DNA of 64,000 nucleotides from Eubacteriales bacterium SKADARSKE-1 (GCA_030920305.1 JARLUB010000003.1:62001-126000); one strand, 5' to 3'. Positions 18,818 through 29,121 are shown, numbered from the stretch's first letter. The notes: generated from the letters alone by a model not told the origin. Numbers and translations: made by a program.

Positions 18818-18852
18818 AAGGTAAGGCTTAAACTAAAGGAGAATATTAGAAA

Positions 18853-21645
18853 ATGGCAAAAGATTATAACAACACACTAAACTTACCAAAAACTGAATTT
18901 CCAATGAGAGCAGGGCTTCCTAAAAGTGAGCCTTTAATGCTAAAAAATTGGGAAGATAATAATATACATAAAAAGCTCATGAAGAAAAATGAAGGAAAAC
19001 CTTTGTATGTTCTGCATGATGGCCCCCCATACGCTAATGGCAGTATACATATGGGTCATGCTTTAAACAAAGTATTAAAGGATATCATTGTAAGATATAA
19101 AAATATGTCAGGATTCAAGTCTCCTTTTGTGCCTGGATGGGATACGCATGGATTACCAACAGAACTAAAAGCTAGAGCTAAAGAGGGAGTTAAAAATTCT
19201 GAGTCTGTTAATGATGTTGAACTACGAGAGCTTTGTGAAGAATTTGTTAAAGGCTATATAGACGAACAAAGAGAAGGCTTTAAAAGGCTTGGAGTAATAG
19301 GTGATTGGGACAATCCTTATATTACAATGCAAAAAGCTTTTGAAGCTACTCAAATAGAAGTTTTTGCTGATATGGCAGATAAAGGGTATATATATAGAGG
19401 GCTCAAACCAGTTTATTGGTGCCCTGAATGCAAAACTGCACTAGCTGAAGCAGAGATAGAATATTCACAAGATAAGTGCCACTCTATTTATGTTAAATTT
19501 CGTGTAACTGACGATAAGGGAAGACTTGAAAGCTTGGGAGCTGACATTAATAAAACATATTTTGTTATTTGGACAACTACAACTTGGACATTACCCGGTA
19601 ATGTTGCTATTTGTGTTGGATCTTCATTTAATTATGCTTTAATTAAATGCAACGATGAATATTATGTTATGGCAGAAGAACTATATAAAAAAGCTATGGA
19701 AATAGCCGGGCTAGAAGATTATGAGGTTTTAGGAACTATTAAAGGTGCAGATCTTGAATACATGAAAACGCAGCATCCATTTTTAGACCGAGAATCTTTA
19801 GTAATTGTAGGAAATCACGTAACTTTGGAGTCAGGCACGGGTTGCGTCCACACAGCGCCAGGACATGGTATTGAAGATTTTGGCGTATGTCAAAATTACC
19901 CAGAGCTTTCAATGGTGGTGCCAGTTGATGCAAGTGGCTACCTCACAGAAGAGGCCGGGCAATTTTCAGGGCTTTCCATTGAAAAAGCAGGAAAGCCAAT
20001 AGCCGACTATTTAGACAGCATAGGAGCTTTGTTTGCACTACAAAAAATAGAGCACCAATATCCACACTGCTGGAGATGCAAAGAGCCAGTGTTGTTTAGA
20101 GCTACTGAGCAATGGTTTTGTTCAGTTGATGCTTTTAAAGACAAGGCTATAGAAGAAATTAAAAAAGTTCGATGGATCCCCGACTGGGGCGAAGATAGAA
20201 TTATTTCTATGGTAAAAGAGAGAAAAGATTGGTGCATTTCAAGGCAAAGAAAATGGGGCGTACCAATTCCTATATTTTTCTGTAGCCAATGCGGCGAACC
20301 TTTGATAGACAAGTCAGTGATGCTATCGGTTGCTGATGTTTTTAGAGAAGAAGGCTCAAATGCTTGGTTTTTAAAAGAAGCTAGCGAGTTTTTACCTAAA
20401 AATATAACATGTAAAAAATGTGGAGGTCATAAGTTTATAAAAGAAAAAGATATAATGGATGTGTGGTTTGATTCTGGCGTTTCGCATACAGCAGTGTGCA
20501 AAAATAGACCAGAATTACATTGGCCAGCAGATTTATATCTTGAAGGATCAGATCAATACAGGGGCTGGTTCCAGTCTTCACTGTTAACGTCCGTTGCAAC
20601 AACAGGAAAGGCACCATATAAAGCGGTTGTTACACACGGCTGGGTAGTTGACGGAGAAGGTAAAAAGCAATCAAAATCTGAGGGCAACGGAATAGAACCA
20701 CAAACAATAATTGATCAGTATGGTGCAGATATTTTAAGACTTTGGGTAGCATCAGCCGATTACCATGCGGATGTGAGGATTTCACAAGAAATATTAAAAC
20801 AACTTTCAGAGTCTTACAGGAAAATAAGAAACACGGCAAGGTACATTTTAGGAAATCTCTATGACTTTGATCCCAATGAAAACATGGTATCACTTGATGA
20901 TTTATTGCCACTTGATAAGTGGGCTATAGACAAATTAAATAATGTTATAGCAAAAGCCCATAGTGGTTACGAAAATTTTGAGTTTCATCAGGTCTATCAT
21001 AGTATTCATAATTTTTGTGTTGTAGATCTCTCAAACTTTTATTTGGATGTTTTAAAAGATAGGCTTTATGTTGAGAAAAAAGATAGCACTTCAAGGCGTG
21101 CTGCACAAACAGCTATTTATATAATTTTAGATTCTCTTGTGCGTCTTTTAGGCCCAATCTTAGCATTTACATCAGATGAAATTTGGCACTACATGCCTCA
21201 CAAAAAAACGGATAATACCGAGTATGTTTTGTTTAATGAGATACCAAAAGGTATAGATTTAAAAGTTGACGATAAATTTATAAAAATGTGGGATCAACTT
21301 GAAAATGTAAGAGAAGATGTAAAAAAGGCTTTAGAAATAGCAAGAAAAGAAAAAGTTATAGGTTCTTCGCTAGACGCTAAAGTTGAACTTCATTGTGAAG
21401 ATGAACTTTATGATTTTATAAAACCTTTGATTAACAGTTTAAAAGAGATATTTATAGTTTCACAGGTTGAAGTTATAAATGACAATAATGGAGAGTTTAA
21501 GGGCGAAATGATTAAAGGGCTTTCTGTTAATGTTTTGCATGCTAGTGGTGAAAAATGCGAAAGATGTTGGACTTATAGCGAAACTGTATTAAAAAATGAA
21601 GAAAAAATCTGCGAGCGTTGTGCAAAGATAGTATCTAGTAAGTAG
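18853..21645 (+). CDS. ileS: Isoleucyl-tRNA synthetase
   Basis: 930 residues, bacterial-type IleRS. Class I signature HMGH in GSIHMGHALNK, editing domain with TTTWTLPGNVA, second signature as KKQSKSEGNG (KMSKS variant with Gln-Ser), and a C-terminal zinc finger CERCW...CERC. It charges tRNA-Ile in the cytosol and edits valine. There is no room for a T-box leader in the 35 bases after divIVA. A hairpin terminator follows at 21698. Confidence 0.97.
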   Translation: MAKDYNNTLNLPKTEFPMRAGLPKSEPLMLKNWEDNNIHKKLMKKNEGKPLYVLHDGPPYANGSIHMGHALNKVLKDIIVRYKNMSGFKSPFVPGWDTHGLPTELKARAKEGVKNSESVNDVELRELCEEFVKGYIDEQREGFKRLGVIGDWDNPYITMQKAFEATQIEVFADMADKGYIYRGLKPVYWCPECKTALAEAEIEYSQDKCHSIYVKFRVTDDKGRLESLGADINKTYFVIWTTTTWTLPGNVAICVGSSFNYALIKCNDEYYVMAEELYKKAMEIAGLEDYEVLGTIKGADLEYMKTQHPFLDRESLVIVGNHVTLESGTGCVHTAPGHGIEDFGVCQNYPELSMVVPVDASGYLTEEAGQFSGLSIEKAGKPIADYLDSIGALFALQKIEHQYPHCWRCKEPVLFRATEQWFCSVDAFKDKAIEEIKKVRWIPDWGEDRIISMVKERKDWCISRQRKWGVPIPIFFCSQCGEPLIDKSVMLSVADVFREEGSNAWFLKEASEFLPKNITCKKCGGHKFIKEKDIMDVWFDSGVSHTAVCKNRPELHWPADLYLEGSDQYRGWFQSSLLTSVATTGKAPYKAVVTHGWVVDGEGKKQSKSEGNGIEPQTIIDQYGADILRLWVASADYHADVRISQEILKQLSESYRKIRNTARYILGNLYDFDPNENMVSLDDLLPLDKWAIDKLNNVIAKAHSGYENFEFHQVYHSIHNFCVVDLSNFYLDVLKDRLYVEKKDSTSRRAAQTAIYIILDSLVRLLGPILAFTSDEIWHYMPHKKTDNTEYVLFNEIPKGIDLKVDDKFIKMWDQLENVREDVKKALEIARKEKVIGSSLDAKVELHCEDELYDFIKPLINSLKEIFIVSQVEVINDNNGEFKGEMIKGLSVNVLHASGEKCERCWTYSETVLKNEEKICERCAKIVSSK

Positions 21646-21697
21646 TAACTTAATTGGGGAAATCACGTCGTCTTGCAATATATACTTTACAAAATTT

Positions 21698-21728
21698 GCG
21701 GCGTGTCAATTTGATGCGCTGCTTTTTA
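21698..21728 (+). terminator. Terminator after ileS
   Basis: Stem GCGGCGTGTCA / TGATGCGCTGC with G-U pairs and a 3-base loop, followed by TTTTTATT. Confidence 0.65.
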
Positions 21729-21769
21729 TTGAACATTGGCTATAAAAAACTTGGAAGAGGTTTGTTTTT

Positions 21770-22240
21770 ATGCTATTAGGGTTTGTTTTTGTTGGTCTAA
21801 TTATATTGGCAGATCAGTTAATTAAAATGCAGGTTGTTAACTATATTAAAACTGTTGGTGAAATAACAATTATTCCAGGTTTTTTAAATATTAGTTATGT
21901 TGAAAATAGAGGAGCTGCATTTGGATTTTTACAAGGGTTTAAATACTTTTTTATAATAGTTTCGCTTATTATGATATTGGCATTTATTTATTTTATATTT
22001 TTGAAGAAGATAAATAATAAATTATTCCTTGCTGCCTCAATTCTTATTATAGGCGGAGGGATAGGAAATCTTATAGATAGATTTACTTTGGGTTATGTTA
22101 TAGATTATATAAAAGTTTCATTTTTTCCTCCAGTATGTAACCTAGCTGATTATTGTATAAGTGTTGGCGCGGGTTTACTGCTTTTATACTTTTTATTTTT
22201 TTCACAAGAAAAAGAGAATTTAAATTCTGAAACGATTTAG
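21770..22240 (+). CDS. lspA: Lipoprotein signal peptidase (signal peptidase II)
   Basis: 156 residues with four membrane segments. Conserved motifs are VENRGAAFGF, GGIGNLIDRF and CNLADYCISVG, which hold the two catalytic aspartates. It removes signal peptides from prolipoproteins in the membrane; clients in this window include the ZnuA-like protein and the lipoproteins near 61 and 63 kb. It is followed 22 bases later by rluD, the common lspA-rluD pairing. Confidence 0.96.
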   Translation: MLLGFVFVGLIILADQLIKMQVVNYIKTVGEITIIPGFLNISYVENRGAAFGFLQGFKYFFIIVSLIMILAFIYFIFLKKINNKLFLAASILIIGGGIGNLIDRFTLGYVIDYIKVSFFPPVCNLADYCISVGAGLLLLYFLFFSQEKENLNSETI

Positions 22241-22262
22241 TAAGGTAAGGGGAGGGAAAAGC

Positions 22263-23183
22263 TTGGATACAATTTTAGAAATATTAATTGATGAAAAACA
22301 AAAGGGAGAGCGAATTGATAAAGTTGTATCAAGATCTTTCCCAGAATTAACCCGCTCTCGTGTGCAAAATTTAATTGAAGAGAAAAATATAACTCTAAAC
22401 AATGAAGCGCCTATAACTAAAAACTACAAGGCAAGGCTAGGAGACAAAATAAAAATAATCATAAAAGAACCACAAGAAATAGAAGCTGAGCCTGAAAATA
22501 TACCACTAGATATTGTTTATGAAGATGATGATTTACTAGTTGTAAATAAGCCTAAAGGTATGGTGGTACATCCGGCGGTAGGAAATTATACTAAAACATT
22601 AGTAAATGCGCTACTTTTTCATTGCCAAGAATCCCTTTCGGGGATTAATGGAGCCAAACGACCAGGGATAGTTCATAGAATAGACAAAGATACTAGTGGA
22701 CTTTTAATAGTAGCTAAAAATGACTTTTCGCATAAAGGTTTAGCAGAACAAATAAAAGAGCACTCGTTTAAAAGAGAATATGAAGCCATGGTTTACGGAA
22801 ATTTAAAAAATGATAAGGGAACAATAGATGCCCCAATTGGTAGACATAAATTGAACCGAAAGAAAATGGCAGTAAGAAAAGATAATTCAAAACATGCTAT
22901 TACACATTACGAAGTTATTAAAAGATATGACAAATTTACGCATGTTAGGTTAATTTTAGAAACAGGACGTACTCACCAAATAAGAGTACATATGTCATAT
23001 ATTGGCCATCCAGTCGCGGGTGATCCTTTTTATGGGCCGAAAAAAGTTATAACAGAATTAAAAGGACAATGCCTTCATGCAAGAACGATTGGTTTTGTTC
23101 ACCCAAGAACAAAAAAGTATATGGAATTTAAAAGTGATTTGCCGGAATATTTTAAAGAGTTTTGCAAAAAACAAGAATCCTAA
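22263..23183 (+). CDS. rluD: RluD-family 23S rRNA pseudouridine synthase
   Basis: 306 residues. An S4 RNA-binding domain (RIDKVVSRSFPELTRSRVQN) is followed by the synthase domain with the catalytic Asp motif HRIDKDTSGLLIVAK and GRTHQIRVHMSYIGHPV. The family makes pseudouridines in 23S rRNA helix 69; exact positions cannot be fixed by eye. The start is TTG at 22263 after GGGGAGGG. Confidence 0.93.
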   Translation: MDTILEILIDEKQKGERIDKVVSRSFPELTRSRVQNLIEEKNITLNNEAPITKNYKARLGDKIKIIIKEPQEIEAEPENIPLDIVYEDDDLLVVNKPKGMVVHPAVGNYTKTLVNALLFHCQESLSGINGAKRPGIVHRIDKDTSGLLIVAKNDFSHKGLAEQIKEHSFKREYEAMVYGNLKNDKGTIDAPIGRHKLNRKKMAVRKDNSKHAITHYEVIKRYDKFTHVRLILETGRTHQIRVHMSYIGHPVAGDPFYGPKKVITELKGQCLHARTIGFVHPRTKKYMEFKSDLPEYFKEFCKKQES

Positions 23184-23254
23184 AAAAGTGGTAAGAGTAG
23201 TGGTCGGTTACTAAAAACTAACGATTATTTCTTAAACGTATAGGAGGCTATAAT

Positions 23255-24808
23255 GTGAACAAGAAGAAAAATGCAGATACAAATATAGCGGCAGTTATAA
23301 GTATTGGTCCAGATTTGATAAAAATGAGAATATCTACAATTCAAAACGGAAGAATTCATGATTTGGATAAACTTGAATCTTCGACTAATTTAGGGCATGA
23401 AATTTTTAACACTAACAAGATAAGTTTTGAATGCTTACGTGCGATCTCTGTTATTTTACGAGGATATTCAACAGTACTGAAGGAATATGGAGTTATAAAT
23501 TATAGGGTAATTTCATCTACTTTTTTTAGAGAAGCTAAAAACGCAGCTTATGTAATAGATCAGCTTAAAATACAAAATGATATGACACTTGAAGTTTTAG
23601 AAGATGGACAAGAAAAAAGCCTCATTTATTCTGAAATAATTAAAAATATAAAGAATGATAAAAATAAAAAGACTACATTAATTGCATATATTGGAGCTAG
23701 CAGTATAGGGGTTGCTCTTTTTTGCAAAGAGAGTATAATCTTTTATCAAAATGTAAGAATAGGTTCTTTAAAATTACATGATTTATTAGGAGAAATTCAA
23801 GATCAAACCAATGACTTTCATGTAGTTTTAGAAGAATACCTTGACCGAATGATTGGCAGGATAAATATTCCGATTGAAAAAGAAAATATAGATAACCTAA
23901 TAATTGCAGGAAGTCAAATAAAACTTATAGAAAAGTTTTGCGGGACTAAACTTGGAAATAAAACGTATAATATCGAGTCAGAATGCATTTATAATTTTTA
24001 TAAAACGATAAATACTATGACCGCCGAAACGATGGGAGATAAATATATTTTATCTCAAAGTGAAGCAGAGCTTTTGTTTACGAGCATTGCTATTTATGGA
24101 AAAATAATTAATATGACAAATTTAAGGTCTATAAGTTCTTCGCAAGTAGAACTTTGGGATGCTGTTATGCATCAACTATTAATTCCAAGAAACAAGCTGG
24201 ATTTTAATAAACATGTTAAAGAAAGTGTAATAAATTGTGCTAAGGTTATGGCAGACCATTATTATTGTAGTAAAGTTCATCAAGGAGCGACCTATGATTA
24301 CGCTACATTAATTTTTGATAAAATGGAAAAAATACACGGTCTAAATGAACGAAAAAGATTATTATTAGAATTGGCTATCATTCTTCATGAAACTGGTTAT
24401 TATGTAAACTCTAAGTACCCTAGGATTAGCAGTTTTGATATAATTAAAAACTTAGAATTATATGGACTCACCAAAGAAGAAGTTTTGTTAGTTGCAAATA
24501 TTGCTCGGTATGATGAGCTTAATGAACCAAATGATGGGGTTTTGGAATATTCAAAATTATCTGAAAAGAATAAATTGGCAGTTTCAAAAATGGTAGCTAT
24601 ATTTAGATTGGCTAATGCTCTTGATAAATCTAAAAAACAAAAGTTTAAATCAATAAAAATTAAACTTTTCGAAGAAAAACTTATTATTACAGTTGAAAGT
24701 GATGAAAACGTTTATTTAGAAAAATGGGCATTTAATAAATGTGTTCCTTTTTTTGAAGAGGTTTTTGGAGTTAATCCTCAATTGGTTGTTAAAACTTTAC
24801 TTTTTTAA
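23255..24808 (+). CDS. ppx: Ppx/GppA-family exopolyphosphatase with C-terminal HD domain
   Basis: 517 residues. The N-terminal half has the actin-like ASKHA fold of Ppx/GppA (ISIGPDLIKMRI, YRVISSTFFREAKNA, LEDGQEKSLIYSEI, YIGASSIGVALF). The C-terminal half is HD-like (LAIILHETGYYVN region with HE in place of the usual HD). The usual DIGGGS glycine cluster is weakened to IGASSIG, so catalysis is uncertain. The family degrades polyphosphate or pppGpp. GTG start at 23255 after AGGAGG. ppk1 follows, giving a polyphosphate pair. Confidence 0.85.
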   Translation: MNKKKNADTNIAAVISIGPDLIKMRISTIQNGRIHDLDKLESSTNLGHEIFNTNKISFECLRAISVILRGYSTVLKEYGVINYRVISSTFFREAKNAAYVIDQLKIQNDMTLEVLEDGQEKSLIYSEIIKNIKNDKNKKTTLIAYIGASSIGVALFCKESIIFYQNVRIGSLKLHDLLGEIQDQTNDFHVVLEEYLDRMIGRINIPIEKENIDNLIIAGSQIKLIEKFCGTKLGNKTYNIESECIYNFYKTINTMTAETMGDKYILSQSEAELLFTSIAIYGKIINMTNLRSISSSQVELWDAVMHQLLIPRNKLDFNKHVKESVINCAKVMADHYYCSKVHQGATYDYATLIFDKMEKIHGLNERKRLLLELAIILHETGYYVNSKYPRISSFDIIKNLELYGLTKEEVLLVANIARYDELNEPNDGVLEYSKLSEKNKLAVSKMVAIFRLANALDKSKKQKFKSIKIKLFEEKLIITVESDENVYLEKWAFNKCVPFFEEVFGVNPQLVVKTLLF

Positions 24809-24932
24809 AAATAAAAATAATTGCTAAATTTAAGTTTGTTTATACTAAGAATAGATCTTGCATATTTTCTCTGTTTTGATTATATAGTGATTTTTCTGAT
24901 TTTTATTAGCATATCAGGGAGGAGTTAAGACA

Positions 24933-26993
24933 ATGAAAGAAGATGCCAAGAAAGTTCTTTACAATAACCGGGAACTTAGTTGGATTGATTTTAATACTAG
25001 GGTTCTTGAAGAGGCTTTTAAAAAAGAAAATCCGGTTATGGAAAGAGTAAAGTTTTTATCTATTTGCGCCTCAAATCTTGATGAGTTTTTTATGATAAGA
25101 GTTGCTGGAATTATGGACCAAGTTAGTTCTAACTATAAAAAGCCAGATCCATCGGGGCTTACACCAAAGCAACAATTATCAAAAGTTAATAAAGGTATAC
25201 ATCAGTTTTTAAAACGACAGTACTTTTGCTGGGAAAGTTCTATAAAGAATGCACTAAAAAAAGAAAATATAGTGTTTTTAAAAATTTCTGATTTAAACGA
25301 CTTGCAGTTAAACAAAGTTTGTAAATATTTTGATAAAATAATTTTCCCTGTTTTAACTCCACTTGCAATTGATAGAAGCCGTCCATTTCCGCTTCTTTTA
25401 AATAGAAGCTTAAATATTGCAGTAAGTCTTGAAAAGGATAGGAGCACAAGTTTCGCGGTAGTTCAAGTGCCCTCAATACTTTCAAGGGTTTTAGAAGTTC
25501 CAGCTGAAAAAGGGCGGAGCTTTGTTTTGCTTGAAGATATTATAATGAGCAAAATAGAACGTTTATTTGAGCCTTATGAAATCAAAGCTTGTTTCCCTTT
25601 TAGAGTTACTAGAAATGCTGATTTAGATATAGATGATGAAAGGGAAGATCTAATAATAGCGGTACAAAAATCTATAAAAAAGAGAAAAAGAGGTAAACCA
25701 GTAAGACTTGAAATACCAAAAAAGTGCGACTCACAAACCAGAAAGTTTTTAATTGATACGTTAGATGTTGAAAAACCGGATGTTTATGAAGTTCCTGGGC
25801 CTATAGATCTTACCTTTCTTGCTAAATTTACAGAACTTGAAGGGTTTGAGCATTTGTGTTTTGCCCCCCTTCCTCCGGTTAACCCACCGGGAGATTTTTA
25901 TGGGTATGATGACTTTTTTGAAGCGATAAGACAAAAAGATAGAATGGTTCATCACCCGTATGAAAGTTTTGACGCTGTATTAAATTTTGTAAAACAAGCA
26001 GCAGCTGATAAAGATGTTTTGGCAATAAAACAAACACTTTATAGAGTTAGTGGTGAGTCACCCATTATTGATGCTCTAATGACAGCTGCAGAAAATGGTA
26101 AGCAAGTAACGGTTTTAGTTGAGCTCAAAGCAAGATTTGATGAGGAAAATAATATAATATGGGCAAAAAAATTAGAACAAGCCGGATGCCATGTTATATA
26201 TGGATTATCGGGGCTTAAGACGCACTGTAAAATATTACTTGTAGTAAGGCGCGAGGAAGAGGGAATTCGCAGGTATGTTCACATGGCAACGGGAAACTAT
26301 AACAATTCTACAGCAAAGCTTTATACGGATATAGGCCTTTTTACTTGCAGAGAAACCTTTGGTATTGATGCATCATCTTTATTTAATTTTCTTACTGGAT
26401 ATTCAGGTCCGCCAGAGTATAGTAAAATGATTGTTGCACCATTTGGTATGAGAAAATTTTTTGAAAAAATGATAGAAAATGAAATAGAAAATGCTAAAAA
26501 TTCATTACCAAGTGGAATAACAATTAAAGTGAATTCATTGGTAGATGTTGAGATAGTAAAACTTTTATATAAAGCGTCAAAGGCCGGAGTGAATGTGCAA
26601 CTTATTGTACGGGGCATTTGCTGCCTTGTCCCGGGTGTTGATAATATTAGCGAAAACATTAGCGTTATAAGTATAGTAGGAAGGTTTTTAGAACATAGCA
26701 GAATTTATAAATTTGAATGTGGTGGTATGCCAAAAATTTTTATTGGTAGTGCCGATTTAATGCCAAGAAATTTAGATTGGCGAGTGGAACTTGCTTTTCC
26801 AATTGATGAGGAAGACTTAAAAGAGAGAGTTAGTTTTATGTTGGATTTAATGTTGTCTGACACAACTAATGCAAGAATGCAGCTATCTGATACAACATAC
26901 AGAGATGTCCCGAAGAGTAGAAAAAGCCATATAAATAGTCACTTATTGTTTTACAAAGTGGCAAAAGGTTTTAAAGATAGGACACAAACTTAA
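24933..26993 (+). CDS. ppk1: Polyphosphate kinase 1
   Basis: 686 residues, full PPK1 architecture. N domain with NRELSWIDFNTRVLEEA and ASNLDEFFMIRVAG; two phospholipase-D-like catalytic domains with KQTLYRVSG, the autophosphorylated His region LSGLKTHCKILLVVRRE, and HMATGNYNNSTAKLYTDIGL. It reversibly makes polyphosphate from ATP. RBS is AGGGAGGAGTTAAG. It forms a module with ppx just upstream and is followed by a terminator. Confidence 0.96.
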   Translation: MKEDAKKVLYNNRELSWIDFNTRVLEEAFKKENPVMERVKFLSICASNLDEFFMIRVAGIMDQVSSNYKKPDPSGLTPKQQLSKVNKGIHQFLKRQYFCWESSIKNALKKENIVFLKISDLNDLQLNKVCKYFDKIIFPVLTPLAIDRSRPFPLLLNRSLNIAVSLEKDRSTSFAVVQVPSILSRVLEVPAEKGRSFVLLEDIIMSKIERLFEPYEIKACFPFRVTRNADLDIDDEREDLIIAVQKSIKKRKRGKPVRLEIPKKCDSQTRKFLIDTLDVEKPDVYEVPGPIDLTFLAKFTELEGFEHLCFAPLPPVNPPGDFYGYDDFFEAIRQKDRMVHHPYESFDAVLNFVKQAAADKDVLAIKQTLYRVSGESPIIDALMTAAENGKQVTVLVELKARFDEENNIIWAKKLEQAGCHVIYGLSGLKTHCKILLVVRREEEGIRRYVHMATGNYNNSTAKLYTDIGLFTCRETFGIDASSLFNFLTGYSGPPEYSKMIVAPFGMRKFFEKMIENEIENAKNSLPSGITIKVNSLVDVEIVKLLYKASKAGVNVQLIVRGICCLVPGVDNISENISVISIVGRFLEHSRIYKFECGGMPKIFIGSADLMPRNLDWRVELAFPIDEEDLKERVSFMLDLMLSDTTNARMQLSDTTYRDVPKSRKSHINSHLLFYKVAKGFKDRTQT

Positions 26994-27047
26994 AAAGTGA
27001 ACTGCCCTGGAAAGTAAGTGATATTTTAAACTAATCAACCTAAAAGA

Positions 27048-27084
27048 CTTGATACCTGTTTTGAACAGATATCAAGCCTTTTTT
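27048..27084 (+). terminator. Terminator after ppk1
   Basis: CTTGATACCTGTT / AACAGATATCAAG stem with one mismatch and a 3-base loop, then CCTTTTTT. Confidence 0.75.
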
Positions 27085-27366
27085 GAAATATACGCAGGGT
27101 CAAATAAAAGCTTGGCTGCATCTAAAATTGCTATTTGCCTTAAGTAAAATTGTTGTATTAGTGTTAATACCCACAGAGTATAATGGTTGATGCACTCCAT
27201 GAAACTATACAATTTCAACTAATGCTCATTAAACTAATTAAGTGGGTTTTAATTAGTTTTCTTTCCAACTAATTAAAACAAAAGATAATTTTTAGAAGTT
27301 TCTTTTTAAAAAGCAAAAAAGAGGCTTTTTGGTTTATATATTGAAAAAATATAAAGGAGGGTTATA
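27085..27366. other. Non-coding leader of the phage structural module
   Basis: No gene is visible. A TATAAT lies at 27179-27184 without a clear -35. An 11-bp inverted repeat, AAACTAATTAA (27231-27241) and its complement (27249-27259), is followed by a third copy of AACTAATTAA at 27267-27276. A small stem AAAAAGC/GCTTTTT lies near 27308-27331. This could be an operator-plus-attenuator region that controls the module, but that is inference. No direct repeat or attachment site was seen against the right end near 39.8 kb. Confidence 0.4.
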
Positions 27367-27846
27367 GTGAGCAAAAAATTAAAAACAAAGGAAAAGCAGT
27401 TCTGTTTTAATTATGTTAATACGGGTAATGTAGAAGAATCGGCAATTAAAGCCGGTTACAAAAGTGCTCCATTATTAACAGGAAACAAGTTTTTTGATAG
27501 AGACGACATAAATTTAGAAATTGAAAGACTTTATAACATGAAAAAGAAAAATTTTTTATATCGTGCATGCAGTGGGTATGAAAGATTAGCCTTTGGAAGT
27601 ATTGCAGACGCTATTAGGCTTATATATTCAGAAGATTTTGACACAAAAACAATAGACGAAATGGATTTATTTAATGTTTTGGAAATAAAAAAACTTAAAG
27701 ATGGGGCAATTGAAATCAAATTTTTTGACAGAATACGTGCACTTGAAAAGTTGCAGCAAATGGATTTTGCGCAGCAAAAACAAAGTTTCTCTTTTTATGA
27801 TGCAATAGGCAAGGGAGCAGGGGCCTTTAACAGAGAGATAGAATAA
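27367..27846 (+). CDS. Phage terminase small subunit
   Basis: 159 residues. The N-terminus KLKTKEKQFCFNYVNTGNVEESAIKAGYKS is the helix-turn-helix DNA-recognition pattern of PBSX/Terminase_2 small subunits (here longer than quoted motifs usually are), and the C-terminal region is helical. It recognises packaging DNA and delivers it to the large subunit. GTG start at 27367 after AAAGGAGGG. First gene of the structural module, 18 bases before the large subunit. Confidence 0.88.
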   Translation: MSKKLKTKEKQFCFNYVNTGNVEESAIKAGYKSAPLLTGNKFFDRDDINLEIERLYNMKKKNFLYRACSGYERLAFGSIADAIRLIYSEDFDTKTIDEMDLFNVLEIKKLKDGAIEIKFFDRIRALEKLQQMDFAQQKQSFSFYDAIGKGAGAFNREIE

Positions 27847-27864
27847 AGGCAAGGTGAATAACTT

Positions 27865-29121
27865 TTGGAGTTTAAGAAATTTTCTAACAAGCAAACAAAA
27901 GCTCTTTCATGGTGGCATAAAGATAGCCCTTATGAAAACTATGATGCTTTGATTTGTGACGGCGCCATTAGAAGTGGAAAAACACTTTGTATGGGAATTT
28001 CATTTGTTGCATGGGCTTTTTATAGGTTTAATAAGTCAAATTTTGCTATTTGCGGAAAAACTATAAGATCAATAAAGAGAAACTTTATAACCCCAATTTT
28101 GCCTGTTTTATCAGAACTTGGATTTAATTGCAACTATAAAATTTCAGAAAATCTTATAGAAATAAGTAGTTGTGGGAGGATAAATAAGTTTTATTTGTTT
28201 GGAGGACGCGATGAATCATCAGCTTCTTTAATTCAAGGAATGACTTTATCTGGAGTTTTGTTTGATGAAGTCGCGCTAATGCCAAAGTCATTTGTAGAAC
28301 AGGCTCTTGCAAGATGTTCTGTAGAAGGATCTAAATTTTGGTTTAATTGTAATCCAGAGTACCCACAACATTGGTTTAATCAAGAGTGGATATTGAAAAC
28401 TAAAGAAAAAAATGTGTTTTATTTGCATTTTAAAATGGATGACAATCCATCACTATCAAAAGAAATAAAAGAAAGATATGAAAAGCTTTATACTGGTGCT
28501 TTTTATGAAAGGTTTATAGAAGGAAGATGGGTTGTAGCCCAAGGAATTGTTTACCCTGATATGTCAAACCCGAAAAACTTTTATAGCGTTCCAGATGTTA
28601 ATTTTGAGCGATACTACGTTTCTTGCGACTATGGGACAGTAAACCCTGCATCATTTGGCCTTTGGGGCGAATATGACGGAGTTTTTTATAGAATAAGTGA
28701 ATATTATTATGATTCTAGAAAAGTCGGGTTTCAACGAACTGACGAAGAGCATTATATTGAGCTTTGTAATCTTACTAAAGATTTAAAAATAGAAGCAGTT
28801 ACAGTTGATCCGTCTGCTGCAAGTTTTATTACGCTAATAAAAAGATATGGTAAGTATAATGTTATCCTTGCAAAAAATAACGTGGTGGATGGAATTAGGC
28901 AAGTTTCAACAGCTTTAAAAAATAAGAGTATTCGAATTTGCAACAACTGCACCGACAGTATGTGTGAATTTGGTATGTACCGATGGGAAGACTCTTTGAG
29001 CCGGGATGTGCCGGTTAAAGAAAATGATCATGCTATGGATGATATAAGATATTTTGTTACCACCTTAATGTTAGCTGAAAATGAGGACGATTTTTTTGTT
29101 CTTTCAGCTTCAAGAAGTTAA
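27865..29121 (+). CDS. Phage terminase large subunit
   Basis: 418 residues of the PBSX/Terminase_3 type. The ATPase Walker A is DGAIRSGKTLC near residue 35, Walker B is SGVLFDEVALMP, and the C-terminal RNase H-like nuclease has acidic motifs VSCDYGTVNP, AVTVDPSAAS and NDHAMDDIRYF. All expected acidic residues are present, so it looks active. It packages DNA into heads and cuts it. TTG start at 27865. Confidence 0.93.
   Translation: MEFKKFSNKQTKALSWWHKDSPYENYDALICDGAIRSGKTLCMGISFVAWAFYRFNKSNFAICGKTIRSIKRNFITPILPVLSELGFNCNYKISENLIEISSCGRINKFYLFGGRDESSASLIQGMTLSGVLFDEVALMPKSFVEQALARCSVEGSKFWFNCNPEYPQHWFNQEWILKTKEKNVFYLHFKMDDNPSLSKEIKERYEKLYTGAFYERFIEGRWVVAQGIVYPDMSNPKNFYSVPDVNFERYYVSCDYGTVNPASFGLWGEYDGVFYRISEYYYDSRKVGFQRTDEEHYIELCNLTKDLKIEAVTVDPSAASFITLIKRYGKYNVILAKNNVVDGIRQVSTALKNKSIRICNNCTDSMCEFGMYRWEDSLSRDVPVKENDHAMDDIRYFVTTLMLAENEDDFFVLSASRS

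Noticed and set aside
18818-18852. T-box leader for ileS
   Set aside because: Only 35 bases separate it from divIVA.
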